From Aquimarina megaterium XH134 (lineage in GTDB: Bacteria > Bacteroidota > Bacteroidia > Flavobacteriales > Flavobacteriaceae), in the NCBI RefSeq assembly GCF_000520975.1, contig NZ_JACB01000017.1, positions 62,001 to 126,000 of the forward strand: 64,000 bases of DNA. The letters are read 5' to 3'. Of this stretch, positions 19,254 through 28,964 are shown one piece after another. The position numbers and the translations under genes were made by a program. Below the pieces are notes generated by a model, which had not been told where the DNA came from, ran no database searches, and saw only the letters and a list, made by a program, of their open reading frames with translations. Within the stretch, counting starts at the first letter, position 1, and every line of letters begins with the position of its first letter.

Positions 19254-20567
19254 TTATAATTTAATATCTTTCCTCCCTATAGAGAAATAGGAAATCTCTT
19301 CTTTTTCCATATCGACAATGTCATAAAGATTTCTTCCATCAAAAATCAAAGGTCTTTTTAGTCCTTCTTTTATTTTATCAAAATCCGGAGTTCTAAAAAT
19401 ACTCCATTCTGTACAAATGATTAGTGCATCTGCGTTCTGAACCGCTTCATACATAGTAGTGACCAAATCAATCTTATCTCCATATTTATGAGCTACATTT
19501 TTCATTGCCTCTGGATCAAATGCCTTAATCTGTACTCCTTCTTTCAGCAATTCATCAATCAGATATAATGCAGGTGCTTCTCTAATATCATCTGTCTCTG
19601 GCTTAAAAGCTAAGCCCCATATTGCAAATGTCTTGTTAGACAAATCATTATCAAAATATGTGTTGATCTTTGGTAATAATGCAATTTTCTGACTATCATT
19701 TACTTTAATTACTGCATCCAGAATTTTAAAATCATATTGCGAATTTTTACCTGATTTAAGAAGTGCTTTTACATCTTTAGGAAAGCAAGAACCTCCGTAT
19801 CCTATACCTGGAAATAAAAAACGCTTTCCAATTCTAGAGTCTGTTCCTATTCCTATTCGTACTTTATCGATATCTGCACCAACCTTTTCGCAATAATTTG
19901 CGATTTCATTCATAAATGTAATCTTGGTTGCCAGAAAAGAATTTGCTGCATATTTGGTAAGTTCTGCAGATTTTTCATCCATCACAATTATAGGGTTACC
20001 AGATCGTACAAAAGGCTTATATAATTTTTTCATAAGCTCTATTGCCCTATCAGAGCTTGACCCCACAACAATTCGTTCAGGTTTTAAAAAATCATCTACT
20101 GCAAAGCCTTCTCTTAGAAACTCAGGGTTTGAAACTACATCAAAATCGCATGTTGTATACTTTGCAATAGTATCTCGAACTTTTTCTGCTGTCCCAACCG
20201 GAACAGTACTCTTATCTACTATTACCTTATACTCATTAAGCAACCGACCTATATCTTCTGCAACACCAATAACATATGATAAATCTGCAGAGCCATCTTC
20301 TTCTTCTGGAGTGGGTAATGCTAAAAAGATAACCTCACCATGTTCTAAGCCTTCTTTGAGAGAAGTCGTAAACTTTAGTCTTCCTGCTTTTATATTTCTA
20401 TCAAATAATATATCAAGATGTGGTTCATATATTGGAACAACTCCGTTATTTAATTTTTGAACTTTATTCTTATCTATGTCGATACACACAACTTCATTCC
20501 CCGTCTCCGCGAGGCAGGTTCCTGTAACCAATCCAACATATCCAGAACCTATTACTGCTATCTTCAT
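19254..20567 (-). CDS. ugd: UDP-glucose 6-dehydrogenase
   Basis: This 437-residue NAD-dependent dehydrogenase oxidises UDP-glucose to UDP-glucuronate. It shows the N-terminal Rossmann motif [19 protein letters not shown], the Lys/Asn helix [21 protein letters not shown] and the catalytic Cys in [16 protein letters not shown], the form typical of UDP-glucose rather than UDP-HexNAc enzymes. Its start overlaps the end of the upstream wecA-like gene by 4 bp (20564-20567, ATGA), and the decarboxylase gene follows after 2 bp. Confidence 0.94.
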   Translation of the reverse strand: MKIAVIGSGYVGLVTGTCLAETGNEVVCIDIDKNKVQKLNNGVVPIYEPHLDILFDRNIKAGRLKFTTSLKEGLEHGEVIFLALPTPEEEDGSADLSYVIGVAEDIGRLLNEYKVIVDKSTVPVGTAEKVRDTIAKYTTCDFDVVSNPEFLREGFAVDDFLKPERIVVGSSSDRAIELMKKLYKPFVRSGNPIIVMDEKSAELTKYAANSFLATKITFMNEIANYCEKVGADIDKVRIGIGTDSRIGKRFLFPGIGYGGSCFPKDVKALLKSGKNSQYDFKILDAVIKVNDSQKIALLPKINTYFDNDLSNKTFAIWGLAFKPETDDIREAPALYLIDELLKEGVQIKAFDPEAMKNVAHKYGDKIDLVTTMYEAVQNADALIICTEWSIFRTPDFDKIKEGLKRPLIFDGRNLYDIVDMEKEEISYFSIGRKDIKL

Positions 20568-21715
20568 TTATTGTCTTTATCCTTTTTTGTTTTGGGTTTC
20601 AAATTTTCTTTCATAGCTTTTACTTTTCTTCTAAACAGAATCTTTTGCTTCAATGAAGTAAAATTATAATTAAATCTGAAAAAAATAAAGCTCAAAATTA
20701 TTACGCTAACTAACAACGTTATGAATAACCATAAATTCTTAGTCGCACTACCTAAAACAATAAATAATACTACAAAAATTATATTAAATCCACCTATTAA
20801 ATAACTAGCTTGTTTATGAGATAAACCCCAATAATCTATAAGAACATGATGGGTATGATTGCGATCAGGTGAAAATGGACTTTTCTTATTTGCAATTCTA
20901 ATAGCAAAAACTCTGGCTGTATCAAAAAGTGGAACAATAAGAATACTTATTGCAATCAATGGAATATTTTCCAAAAAGAATGGTAATTCTGCAGAAGAAG
21001 ATGGTTTTAGAGCTAAAAATTTTAACGTCATAATACTAATCACAAATCCGACAATTAATGATCCGGTATCTCCCATAAATATTTTTTTTGTCGATGACAC
21101 ATTATACCCAAAAAATGCAAGTAAACAGGCATTTAAGCTAATTGTTATCAAAGCATAAAAATATTCCTTAGTTAAATAAAAGATAGTTGTATAAATAATT
21201 AAAATAACTATTCCTACAATTGAGGCTAAACCATCTATCCCATCTATAAGATTATATGAGTTTATTATTGTTACCATAATAAATACAGCAATAAGAAAAT
21301 AAATATAATATGGTATTTCTTCTATATTAAAAAACCCATTCAAAGAGTGTATTGTAAAACCACTACTTGCTACAACAAAAGATACCGCTACAAGCTGAGC
21401 AATTAACTTAGAGCCTGGAGACAAAACCACCAAATCATCTTTAAGACCAATAATAAATAAAATCGTAAGTCCAGGAATGATATGTATGATTTCACCATTG
21501 GTATCCCAACTATTAATAAAGAACAAACCTATTATTAATGTATAATAAAAAGCTACACCTCCTAAACTAGGTGTTTGTATTTTATGAGAACTTCTTTCAT
21601 TGGGAGCATCCATTAATCTCTTATACGAAACAACACCTATAATTTTAGGTATTGTTAAATATGTCAACAAAAATGATCCTATAAAAATTAATACTGCTGT
21701 TTCTAAAAAATTCAA
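20564..21715 (-). CDS. Undecaprenyl-phosphate N-acetylhexosamine-1-phosphate transferase (WecA/MraY family)
   Basis: The product has 383 residues with about eleven transmembrane helices. Family motifs are DAPNERSSHKIQTPSLGG (about 37-54), the acidic GLKDDLVVLSPGSK, NLIDGIDGLAS, FMGDTGSLIVG and the C-terminal RNHTHHVL histidine motif. WecA-type enzymes place the first sugar phosphate on undecaprenyl phosphate at the cytoplasmic face and so start O-antigen or enterobacterial-common-antigen-like chains. It is the only initiating transferase in this window. The C-terminal tail is Lys-rich. The overlap with ugd indicates co-transcription. Confidence 0.92.
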   Translation of the reverse strand: MNFLETAVLIFIGSFLLTYLTIPKIIGVVSYKRLMDAPNERSSHKIQTPSLGGVAFYYTLIIGLFFINSWDTNGEIIHIIPGLTILFIIGLKDDLVVLSPGSKLIAQLVAVSFVVASSGFTIHSLNGFFNIEEIPYYIYFLIAVFIMVTIINSYNLIDGIDGLASIVGIVILIIYTTIFYLTKEYFYALITISLNACLLAFFGYNVSSTKKIFMGDTGSLIVGFVISIMTLKFLALKPSSSAELPFFLENIPLIAISILIVPLFDTARVFAIRIANKKSPFSPDRNHTHHVLIDYWGLSHKQASYLIGGFNIIFVVLFIVLGSATKNLWLFITLLVSVIILSFIFFRFNYNFTSLKQKILFRRKVKAMKENLKPKTKKDKDNK

Positions 21716-21770
21716 CTCGCTATAAATTTTGAAAATATGGTAAAAGTAGAGAAAGTTTTTAGATTAAAAT

Positions 21771-22964
21771 TTAATCTTCAATAAACATCAGCATTTTTTT
21801 TGCCAGATTTTTTCTATCGAAATCCTTGATAAGGCTTTCAAAATTTTCTTTCTTATTTTGTGAATCTTTCAAAATCATGATTTTATTCAAAAAAACTTTC
21901 TCATTTTCTGGTTCAAAAGTTTCTCCTACATTATATTTTTCTATCAATTTTTTAGCTTCACCTTCAACACCTAATAATATGGGTTTATGCATTGCACATA
22001 GTTCAAATATTTTTGATGGCAATACATTTTTAAATGTATCAGACCTTTTAAGATTTACCAAAGCGATATCAATAATCGAAATATAATCTACAACCTCTTT
22101 TTTTGAAACTGAAGGCAACATTGTAACATTATCTAATTTTAGTTCTTTTTTAAGTTGTAATAGCTCTTCTTTTTTTGCTCCATCTCCCAAAAACAAAAAA
22201 TGTATTTGTTTATCTTCAATTTTTTGAGCACATTTTAATATAAAATCTAATGCATGTGCCATACCATGGGTTCCTATGTATCCAATTATTATTTTATCTT
22301 CTAATTCTAATTTTTTTAATACTCTTTTTTCTTTAGCAATAGGAGTAAACAATGTGGTGTTTACTCCATTTTTGATCACCTCTATTTTTGATTCTTCAAT
22401 ATGATGTTTTTTAGATAAAATTTCTTTGAAAGAATCGGTTACAACTACAATTTTATACGCTTTTTTGTACATCTTTCTTTCAAGAAATTCAAAAAAACGT
22501 ATTGCAGGGTTTGTATTCATAGCGCCGACAGCTTTTATTGATTCAGGCCATAAATCTCTTACTTCCATAATCCATTTTTTGCGCTTCCAAAATGCCAGCC
22601 ACCGACCCGAAATTGCTGTAAAAAACTGAGGCGAAGTAGCCACAATAAGGTCTGTTTTAATGAATAATCCTGCAAGAAAAGAACTCATCATAAAGCTCAT
22701 ATAGTCCAGGATTCTTTTCAAAAACCCTTTATTCGCAGATATGTATGTCCAAACACGTATAACTTTTATGCCATCAACTATTTCTTTTTGATATAATTTA
22801 TTTTTATACCCTTCAAACACTTTTCCTTTTGGAAAATTTGGAGCACAAGTAATTATAGTAACATCTACTCCCTTTTTCACCCATTCTCTACAATGTTCAT
22901 AAGTTCTAGTTGCCGGAGCATTAACTTCTGGAGGAAAATTATCAGTCAGGAAAAGTAACTTCAT
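21771..22964 (-). CDS. Glycosyltransferase family 4 (WbuB-like)
   Basis: This 397-residue GT-B enzyme has the N-terminal acceptor domain typical of WbuB/L-FucNAc transferases: LFLTDNFPPEVNAPATRTYEH (residues 4-24), PNFPKGKVFEGY and the WIMEVRDLWPESI motif. The C-terminal donor domain has IIGYIGTHGMAHALDFIL and LFLGDGAKKEEL. It should act early, next to the WecA-like initiator 55 bp upstream of it on the map. The exact sugar cannot be read from the sequence. Confidence 0.9.
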   Translation of the reverse strand: MKLLFLTDNFPPEVNAPATRTYEHCREWVKKGVDVTIITCAPNFPKGKVFEGYKNKLYQKEIVDGIKVIRVWTYISANKGFLKRILDYMSFMMSSFLAGLFIKTDLIVATSPQFFTAISGRWLAFWKRKKWIMEVRDLWPESIKAVGAMNTNPAIRFFEFLERKMYKKAYKIVVVTDSFKEILSKKHHIEESKIEVIKNGVNTTLFTPIAKEKRVLKKLELEDKIIIGYIGTHGMAHALDFILKCAQKIEDKQIHFLFLGDGAKKEELLQLKKELKLDNVTMLPSVSKKEVVDYISIIDIALVNLKRSDTFKNVLPSKIFELCAMHKPILLGVEGEAKKLIEKYNVGETFEPENEKVFLNKIMILKDSQNKKENFESLIKDFDRKNLAKKMLMFIED

Positions 22965-22970
22965 TATATT

Positions 22971-24554
22971 TTATATGCTTATGGTGGTTGACAAAGTGGT
23001 TTTAAAATACACTTTTATTTTTTTTGCTGTTTCTCTTTTATTAAACCCCAAAGCATACTCGTAGTTTTCTTCTTCAATTTTGAGCAATTCTTTGTCAAAT
23101 TTTATATCAATATTTTCCTTTGGTAAATATACTTGGGTATTTGAAATCTCTAGTTCCTTTATATCTGGATGAAAATGAAAAAAAGCAATCTGTTCTTTGT
23201 TAATTTCTTTAGAAATTATATCGTTTATTAAGATTTTATAATCATTAGACAAAAATCTCCTAGTGTGGGTAATTCCAAAATTTTTATAACCGTCATGAGT
23301 AGCTTCAAGTATATTTTCCTTTTCTTGTTGATTAACAATTCTTGCTCTTTTTGCTACTCTAAATCCATCCCAAACTTGTGTCTGATCCTGATTTCCAATT
23401 TTTACTGTATTATGGTATTTTGTTCCTCGTTCTTTTAATCTCCTATCATTTTTCTCATAAGTAGAAATTCCTGGATCAACTAGTATTGGTTTGTTTTTTA
23501 CATATAATTCAAAACTAAAAGTGTCTGAATGCGCGTGACCCGGCTGATAATCTGGTCCTATATTACCAACATCTACAAACAACTCATAGTTATTGTTCCT
23601 AAACATTCGATAGCCAGAATCCATAAGATTACCTTTATTCCAATGAAGATTAAGTCTTTTAGCATATTCAAATAGTTGCCCAGAAGTAGGCGAAATATCA
23701 TATGTGCTATCATTCACCATTGGTATACTTCCATTTTGATATGTTACCTCTTCTAACCATGAAGTCATTTGAATTGCCTTTTTTTTCAGAAAAAGTAACA
23801 AGTTATCTTCTTTCCAAAAGTTGTTCTGAACAAGATTAATACAATCTAACAAACGATGTAATAAAATTTGATGATACATCGGTGAGAGTTCAAAATGCGC
23901 TCCGTCATCCAAAATTTGTTCGGTAAGCTCTTGTTTCAAAATTTGTTTTGATTTTTTATATAAAATTTCATCTTTGAAATAATATGCTCCAAATAATAAT
24001 GAATATCCATTTTCTAATAAATGATTCCCCAGCAAATGATATTCTAGATTATGAATTAAAGTCTCATAATGATTGTATAAGGTCTGGTCAATATCAACAT
24101 TTGAGGTTTTATTTTTGGATAAAAACTTAATCCAATTAATCCCTCTTAATGAAATAGGGTAAGGTTCTTTCCCATCTTTTAAATTGATTTCATTTTTTAT
24201 ATAATCATTAATCAATGCTAGACCTTCATTTACAGAACAATCTTTTTGATTTAAAAAATCAAAATAATTCAAATTATAGGTCCACAGTTTTCCGAAATTA
24301 GCATAATTCCAATCTATTTTATCTGTAAACTGGTAAGGCAAATTAAGAAATATAAACTTATTTTCTTTTGTAAAACTATTTGGATACAAAAATGAATCAT
24401 TCCAATTTAAAGGAAGAATTTCTTTTTTTAACTGCTTTGTATAATTCCTTTTAAAAAACCTATTTCGAATCAAATAATACAGTTGATAATAAATCTGTTT
24501 TAATCGAAGGTATTTTACCGTATGTATAAGTAATATTAGTTTACTTCGATCCAT
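22971..24554 (-). CDS. Heparinase II/III family protein
   Basis: The product has 527 residues and no signal peptide. An N-terminal alpha-helical toroid region (about 1-330, with KYLRLKQIYYQLYYLIRNRF at the start) is followed by the heparinase II/III-like beta-sandwich. That domain carries the hallmark GHAHSDTFSFELYVKNKPI and LVDPGISTYEKND with the catalytic-type His. Secreted members are uronate lyases, but cytoplasmic ones of this type sit in O-antigen or capsule loci beside a fused oxidoreductase, as here. Their role there is unclear and may be in uronic acid processing rather than degradation. The start overlaps the oxidoreductase gene by 19 bp (24536-24554). Confidence 0.86.
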   Translation of the reverse strand: MDRSKLILLIHTVKYLRLKQIYYQLYYLIRNRFFKRNYTKQLKKEILPLNWNDSFLYPNSFTKENKFIFLNLPYQFTDKIDWNYANFGKLWTYNLNYFDFLNQKDCSVNEGLALINDYIKNEINLKDGKEPYPISLRGINWIKFLSKNKTSNVDIDQTLYNHYETLIHNLEYHLLGNHLLENGYSLLFGAYYFKDEILYKKSKQILKQELTEQILDDGAHFELSPMYHQILLHRLLDCINLVQNNFWKEDNLLLFLKKKAIQMTSWLEEVTYQNGSIPMVNDSTYDISPTSGQLFEYAKRLNLHWNKGNLMDSGYRMFRNNNYELFVDVGNIGPDYQPGHAHSDTFSFELYVKNKPILVDPGISTYEKNDRRLKERGTKYHNTVKIGNQDQTQVWDGFRVAKRARIVNQQEKENILEATHDGYKNFGITHTRRFLSNDYKILINDIISKEINKEQIAFFHFHPDIKELEISNTQVYLPKENIDIKFDKELLKIEEENYEYALGFNKRETAKKIKVYFKTTLSTTISI

Positions 24555-26656
24555 TTTCCTTGCTTAAGAGATTCTATAGCTGCAAAAGATGCTTTTGTTG
24601 TATTTACTATCTCTTCAAAAGGAATAATTGGCTTTCCCCCTTTTTGCTGTTGTTTAATAAGCTCATTAAACTGATTATAATGACCTTTATCTTGTTTTGA
24701 CGAAGTATTTTTACCTCCTTTAAAACCAAAAGCTTTTAGTTTTCTCCAATTATCCATTATTAAAGTACGTTCTTGAGAATACACTTCAACACGTTCTTTG
24801 GAGTATGCTTTGCTTCCATTTGCAAAGTAATTGATTACAGCATTGGTTCCATTTTCATATTTTAAAAGAATACTGGCATTATCTGTATTTTCTTCAGGAT
24901 TTAACCCCATTGCATTCATGCAAACTGCTGTTACTTTACTATCTGCCAAATAAGTACATAAATCGATATAATGACATGCTTCGCCAATGATTCTTCCCCC
25001 ACCAACTTCCATATCATGTACCCAAACGTCGGCTGGAATAAAACCAGCATTCATTGTAGCAACAATATTAATTGGTGTATTGTCACTTCCTAAAAGCTTC
25101 TTCATCTTTTTTGCTAAAGGTGCAAAACGTCTATTAAATCCAACTGAAACGTTTACATTTTGAGTATTGTATTCTGTTATGATTTCTTCAAGCTCAATAC
25201 CTGTAAGTGCTAGTGGTTTTTCAACAAAAACACTTTTACTAGCTTTGAGACTTTCTAAAACCATTGAAGCATGCATATTGTGCTGTGTGGTGATAAATAC
25301 TAAATCAACATCATTGTCTTCTAAAATTTCTTTGTAGTTAGAGGTTGAATTTGCAATATTATGACGCTTGGCCATAATTGTAGAAGATAATCCTCCTGAA
25401 CTAGCTATATACTTTATATCTGCATTAATTTTTTTCAGGTTAGGAAGTATGGTAGAGCTTGTAAAGTTACCTGCACCGACAATACCGATTACCCCTTTTT
25501 TACCTTCAAAAGATTTTTGTGTAACAGAGACCGTTGATTTAGGTATCTCGGTACTATCATACTCTAGAATCGAGGCAATCGATCTTGAGTTTTTCATATC
25601 GCCATAAATCTTTTGATACTCTTGTAATGGTATTCGTTCTGTGATTAATGGTTTTACATCTAATGTTCCTTTGGAAATTGCGGTTAATATGGCCTCAAAG
25701 TTTCTTTTCTCTGTCCATCGCACATAACCAATCGGGTAATCATTACCTTTTTGTTCATATTCTTCATCATATCGACCAGGGCCATACGAACAAGATACTT
25801 GAAAAGAAATTTCTTTTTCATAAAAATCTGCTCTACTTATATCTAATCCAATAACTCCTACAAGAACTACTCTACCTCTCTTTCTACACATATTGGCAGA
25901 TTGCGAAATAATCTCATTACTTTTATTTGATGCTGTAATGATCACACCATCCGCACCAATCTTATTGGTATACGATTCTACAAATTTTACCTGATCTGTA
26001 CCTTCTGCTGGATTAATGGCTATAATTCCTTTTTCTTTTGCAATCCTTACTTTTTCGGGATCAAAATCAAAACCAATAACATTACATCCGTTTGCTAATA
26101 ATAACTCGGCAGTAACTAAACCAATAAGTCCTAAACCAACAACTACGATTGTTTCTCCAAACGTTGGGTTTAGTAATCTAATTCCTTGTAAACCTATAGA
26201 TCCTATTACCGTAAAAGCGGCCTCTTCGTCTGTAACATTATCAGGGATCTTAGCCACTAAGTTTTTAGGGACATTTACATATTCTACATGATTTCCATTA
26301 GATGCCACTCTGTCACCCACTTTAAACTCTGTAACTCCTCTACCTACAGCGATAACCTCACCCACATTACAATATCCTAAAGGTAATGGTTGATTGAGTT
26401 TATTAAAAACAGCATCCATAGTAGGTTTAAGACCATCTGTTTTTACTTTATCCAAAACCATTTTCACCTTATCTGGTTGCTGACGTGCTTTCTGGATAAA
26501 ATTAGCTTTACCAAACTCTACCAACATTCTTTCGGTACCTAAGGACACTAGAGACTTAGTTGTTTTAATTAATACATGCCCAGATTTTACCATAGGCACA
26601 GGTACTTCTTCTAAGATTGTTTCTCCGTTTTTAAGGTCTTGTATGATTTGTTTCAT
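24536..26656 (-). CDS. Bi-domain oxidoreductase (MDR dehydrogenase fused to Gfo/Idh/MocA)
   Basis: The product has 706 residues. The N-terminal half (about 1-350) is a medium-chain dehydrogenase/reductase with the nucleotide motif VVVGLGLIGLVTAELL. The C-terminal half (about 365-706) is a Gfo/Idh/MocA oxidoreductase with GIVGAGNFTSSTILPNL and the catalytic EKPLAL motif. Each half would bind NAD(P), so one chain could carry out two consecutive redox steps on a nucleotide sugar or lipid-linked sugar. This fusion is found in surface-polysaccharide loci together with a heparinase-like protein; the substrate is unknown. It overlaps the heparinase-like gene by 19 bp. Confidence 0.9.
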   Translation of the reverse strand: MKQIIQDLKNGETILEEVPVPMVKSGHVLIKTTKSLVSLGTERMLVEFGKANFIQKARQQPDKVKMVLDKVKTDGLKPTMDAVFNKLNQPLPLGYCNVGEVIAVGRGVTEFKVGDRVASNGNHVEYVNVPKNLVAKIPDNVTDEEAAFTVIGSIGLQGIRLLNPTFGETIVVVGLGLIGLVTAELLLANGCNVIGFDFDPEKVRIAKEKGIIAINPAEGTDQVKFVESYTNKIGADGVIITASNKSNEIISQSANMCRKRGRVVLVGVIGLDISRADFYEKEISFQVSCSYGPGRYDEEYEQKGNDYPIGYVRWTEKRNFEAILTAISKGTLDVKPLITERIPLQEYQKIYGDMKNSRSIASILEYDSTEIPKSTVSVTQKSFEGKKGVIGIVGAGNFTSSTILPNLKKINADIKYIASSGGLSSTIMAKRHNIANSTSNYKEILEDNDVDLVFITTQHNMHASMVLESLKASKSVFVEKPLALTGIELEEIITEYNTQNVNVSVGFNRRFAPLAKKMKKLLGSDNTPINIVATMNAGFIPADVWVHDMEVGGGRIIGEACHYIDLCTYLADSKVTAVCMNAMGLNPEENTDNASILLKYENGTNAVINYFANGSKAYSKERVEVYSQERTLIMDNWRKLKAFGFKGGKNTSSKQDKGHYNQFNELIKQQQKGGKPIIPFEEIVNTTKASFAAIESLKQGKWIEVN

Positions 26657-26714
26657 TTATTTTAAATATAAATTCTTTTTAAAGGTTTTCTATCTCAATA
26701 AGTTTTTTACATTA

Positions 26715-28592
26715 CTAGTCATAGAACTGTCTCATCCAAGATTCAATAGCCAATAAAGCCCAAATAGTATAAGAGGCATCAATTATCCCCTCCTTATTCA
26801 TTTTTATAAGTTTTTGAACTTTTGTATAATTAAAAATACCTCTTTTTTTAATAGTATTTTCACCTAAGTACTCTTCAATAATAGAATTCATATCATTTAA
26901 AATCCATTCACGAACAGGTGCGCCAAATCCTGTTTTAGACCTATAAATAACTTCATTTGGAAGGTATTTTTCAGCAACTTTTTTGAGAATATATTTTGTT
27001 TCTGTTCCTTTTAATTTGAATTGTGGTGGTATTTTTGTTGAAAACTCAACTAGTTCTTTGTCTAAAAAAGGAACCCTTACTTCAACTCCTGTTGCCATAC
27101 TTAATTTATCAGTATAATTTAAATTATGATCAGGTAAAAATGTATTTAACTCCCAATATAACATTTTATTTAAATCAGAAGGTTGATTCTTTATCTGCTC
27201 AATTAATTGATAAAAATATTGTTTTAAATCATATTCATTAGGCACTAAAAATAACTCTTCAACAAGTTTTTTATCACTCCAATCAAAATAACCAATCATA
27301 CGATTTATCTTAGAAAGATGAATATCTTTAGTAAGTTTCGACAATCTTCTAAAATTAGCATTCCTTTTTTTTAATCTACTCAATGCTATTTTTAGTGTTT
27401 TCCTGAAAATTTTTGGAAAAAACCTTATAATTGGCTCAATTCTTAAGGCTTGATGTCTCCTATATCCAGAAAAAACATCATCTCCAGCTGTTCCCCCTAT
27501 CAATACTTTAATACCATCTTCTCTTGCTAGTTTACAAATATTATAAACATTAATGGGAGCTGGATCAGCCTGAGGTTCATCCAGATGATAAATTACCTTG
27601 TCAAAATACTGCAAAACATCAACTCCAGCATCAACTACTCTAAGGGTAACATTTAAAAACTCTGCGACCTGTTTAGCATAAAATAAGTCCTCCTCAAAGC
27701 CTTCAGCCTTACTCAGGTTGCTTTTTATAGTGTAACAAATTATTTTTTTATTAGGAAACTGCTTCCTTGCTATGGCTACTAATAAACTTGAATCTAGTCC
27801 TCCTGAAAGAAAAAAACCTAGAGGGACATCAGACATCATCTGCCTGCTTAAGGCTTTATTAAGTTTTTCATCAAGTAAATCAATCAGTCTTTCTTCTGTT
27901 AGGTTAGAAAATGTTTTGTTATTAAATGGAATAGAATAATATTTTCTTTTCTCTACATTAGATATCGATGATATATTTCCTTGTATTAATTGTCCAGGTA
28001 ACAATTTTCTAATACTCTTAAACGGCGTTAACTCCCCAGGGGCCCATAAAAAATTTATATAATTTTTCAATGCCCCTAAATCAATATCTTTCTTTTTCAT
28101 AAAAGGCTTAATTGCCTTAATTTCGGATGAAAAATAAAGTTCCTCCTTGCTAAGAAAATAATATAAGGGTTTTACACCAAACTGGTCTCTAGCAAGTAAA
28201 AAATCTCCTGTTTGTATATCTAAAAAGGAAAAGGAAAAAATTCCATTGAGTTTATTTAGGAAAGCAGATCCTTCTTTTATTAGTCCATACAATAATGTTT
28301 CTGTATCACTTTGAGATCTAAACTCAACATTACTTAACTCATTTTTCCTAAGCTCTTTATGATTATATATTTCACCATTAAAAACAATTACATACCTCTT
28401 ATCTTGAGAAATCATAGGTTGATTTCCTTTTTCTGAAAGATCAACTATTGATAACCTTGTTTGACCTAGATAAAATTTATCTCCTAAAACATCGTCTATA
28501 TTGTCTGGTCCCCTATGCGTTAATAGTTCTAATAATTTTTCATTTGAAAATTGCTCATATCTGTCACCGAAATACCCTATTATACCACACAT
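26715..28592 (-). CDS. Asparagine synthase-like glutamine amidotransferase (copy 3 in transcription order)
   Basis: The product has 625 residues. The N-terminal class II glutaminase begins at Cys2 (MCGIIGYFG), with LTHRGPDN and FNGEIYN. The C-terminal ATP-pyrophosphatase synthetase domain has the PP-loop FLSGGLDSSLLVAI and VEVRVPFLDKELVEF. AsnB makes asparagine, but copies inside O-antigen loci (WbpS type) are believed to amidate uronic acids to uronamides. Because two more AsnB homologues occur in this locus, a sugar-modifying role is more likely than amino acid supply. It is the first gene after a 372-bp gap, and the minus strand has a TATATTTG box at 28630-28637 just upstream. Confidence 0.9.
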   Translation of the reverse strand: MCGIIGYFGDRYEQFSNEKLLELLTHRGPDNIDDVLGDKFYLGQTRLSIVDLSEKGNQPMISQDKRYVIVFNGEIYNHKELRKNELSNVEFRSQSDTETLLYGLIKEGSAFLNKLNGIFSFSFLDIQTGDFLLARDQFGVKPLYYFLSKEELYFSSEIKAIKPFMKKKDIDLGALKNYINFLWAPGELTPFKSIRKLLPGQLIQGNISSISNVEKRKYYSIPFNNKTFSNLTEERLIDLLDEKLNKALSRQMMSDVPLGFFLSGGLDSSLLVAIARKQFPNKKIICYTIKSNLSKAEGFEEDLFYAKQVAEFLNVTLRVVDAGVDVLQYFDKVIYHLDEPQADPAPINVYNICKLAREDGIKVLIGGTAGDDVFSGYRRHQALRIEPIIRFFPKIFRKTLKIALSRLKKRNANFRRLSKLTKDIHLSKINRMIGYFDWSDKKLVEELFLVPNEYDLKQYFYQLIEQIKNQPSDLNKMLYWELNTFLPDHNLNYTDKLSMATGVEVRVPFLDKELVEFSTKIPPQFKLKGTETKYILKKVAEKYLPNEVIYRSKTGFGAPVREWILNDMNSIIEEYLGENTIKKRGIFNYTKVQKLIKMNKEGIIDASYTIWALLAIESWMRQFYD

Positions 28593-28964
28593 AAACTATT
28601 TTTTCTTCTTATTTCACTTCTAATCAAAGCAAATATATTTATCTGACAAAAGTAGATAAATGCTTGTGAAAAATGACATTGAAAAACTCTTTTTCGTTTA
28701 AAAATTTTATCATCAAAAAAATATCTTTTAAGGGTTTGAATAACTTTGATTACTTAAGTTTCAGTAAGCTAATTTCTTTTCAAGATCTACTAAGTATAGT
28801 TGTTTTCTGCTTTTATCTTTTACAAACAACACAACACCCTATATTAATATTCTAAAAAACCTTTTCTAAAAACTAAACAATTAAAACTCCATCTGTGTCC
28901 AAAACATGCATTTTTCTCTTTTCAAAGAAAACATCAGTAACTGTTTTTTAATAAAATTTTGCTA
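28593..28964. other. 372-bp intergenic gap inside the polysaccharide locus
   Basis: This is the largest gap in the minus-strand run of region 4 and holds no convincing gene. The minus strand has TATATTTG (28630-28637), matching TAnnTTTG, about 38 bp upstream of the asnB-like start, so an internal promoter is possible. Short readings on either strand here have no family features and an ordinary AT-rich composition. Confidence 0.5.

Noticed and set aside
19924..20460. Long plus-strand frame (178 codons) opposite ugd
   Set aside because: Antisense shadow of a well-conserved gene; Ser/Thr-rich product with no domain.
28673..28855. Plus-strand open frame of 60 codons in the intergenic gap
   Set aside because: It is opposite to all neighbours, Phe/Leu-rich from AT-rich DNA and has no family features.
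28873..28911. Minus-strand 12-residue reading MHVLDTDGVLIV, resembling a HAD-type start
   Set aside because: Far too short, and no further homologous sequence follows; most likely chance.
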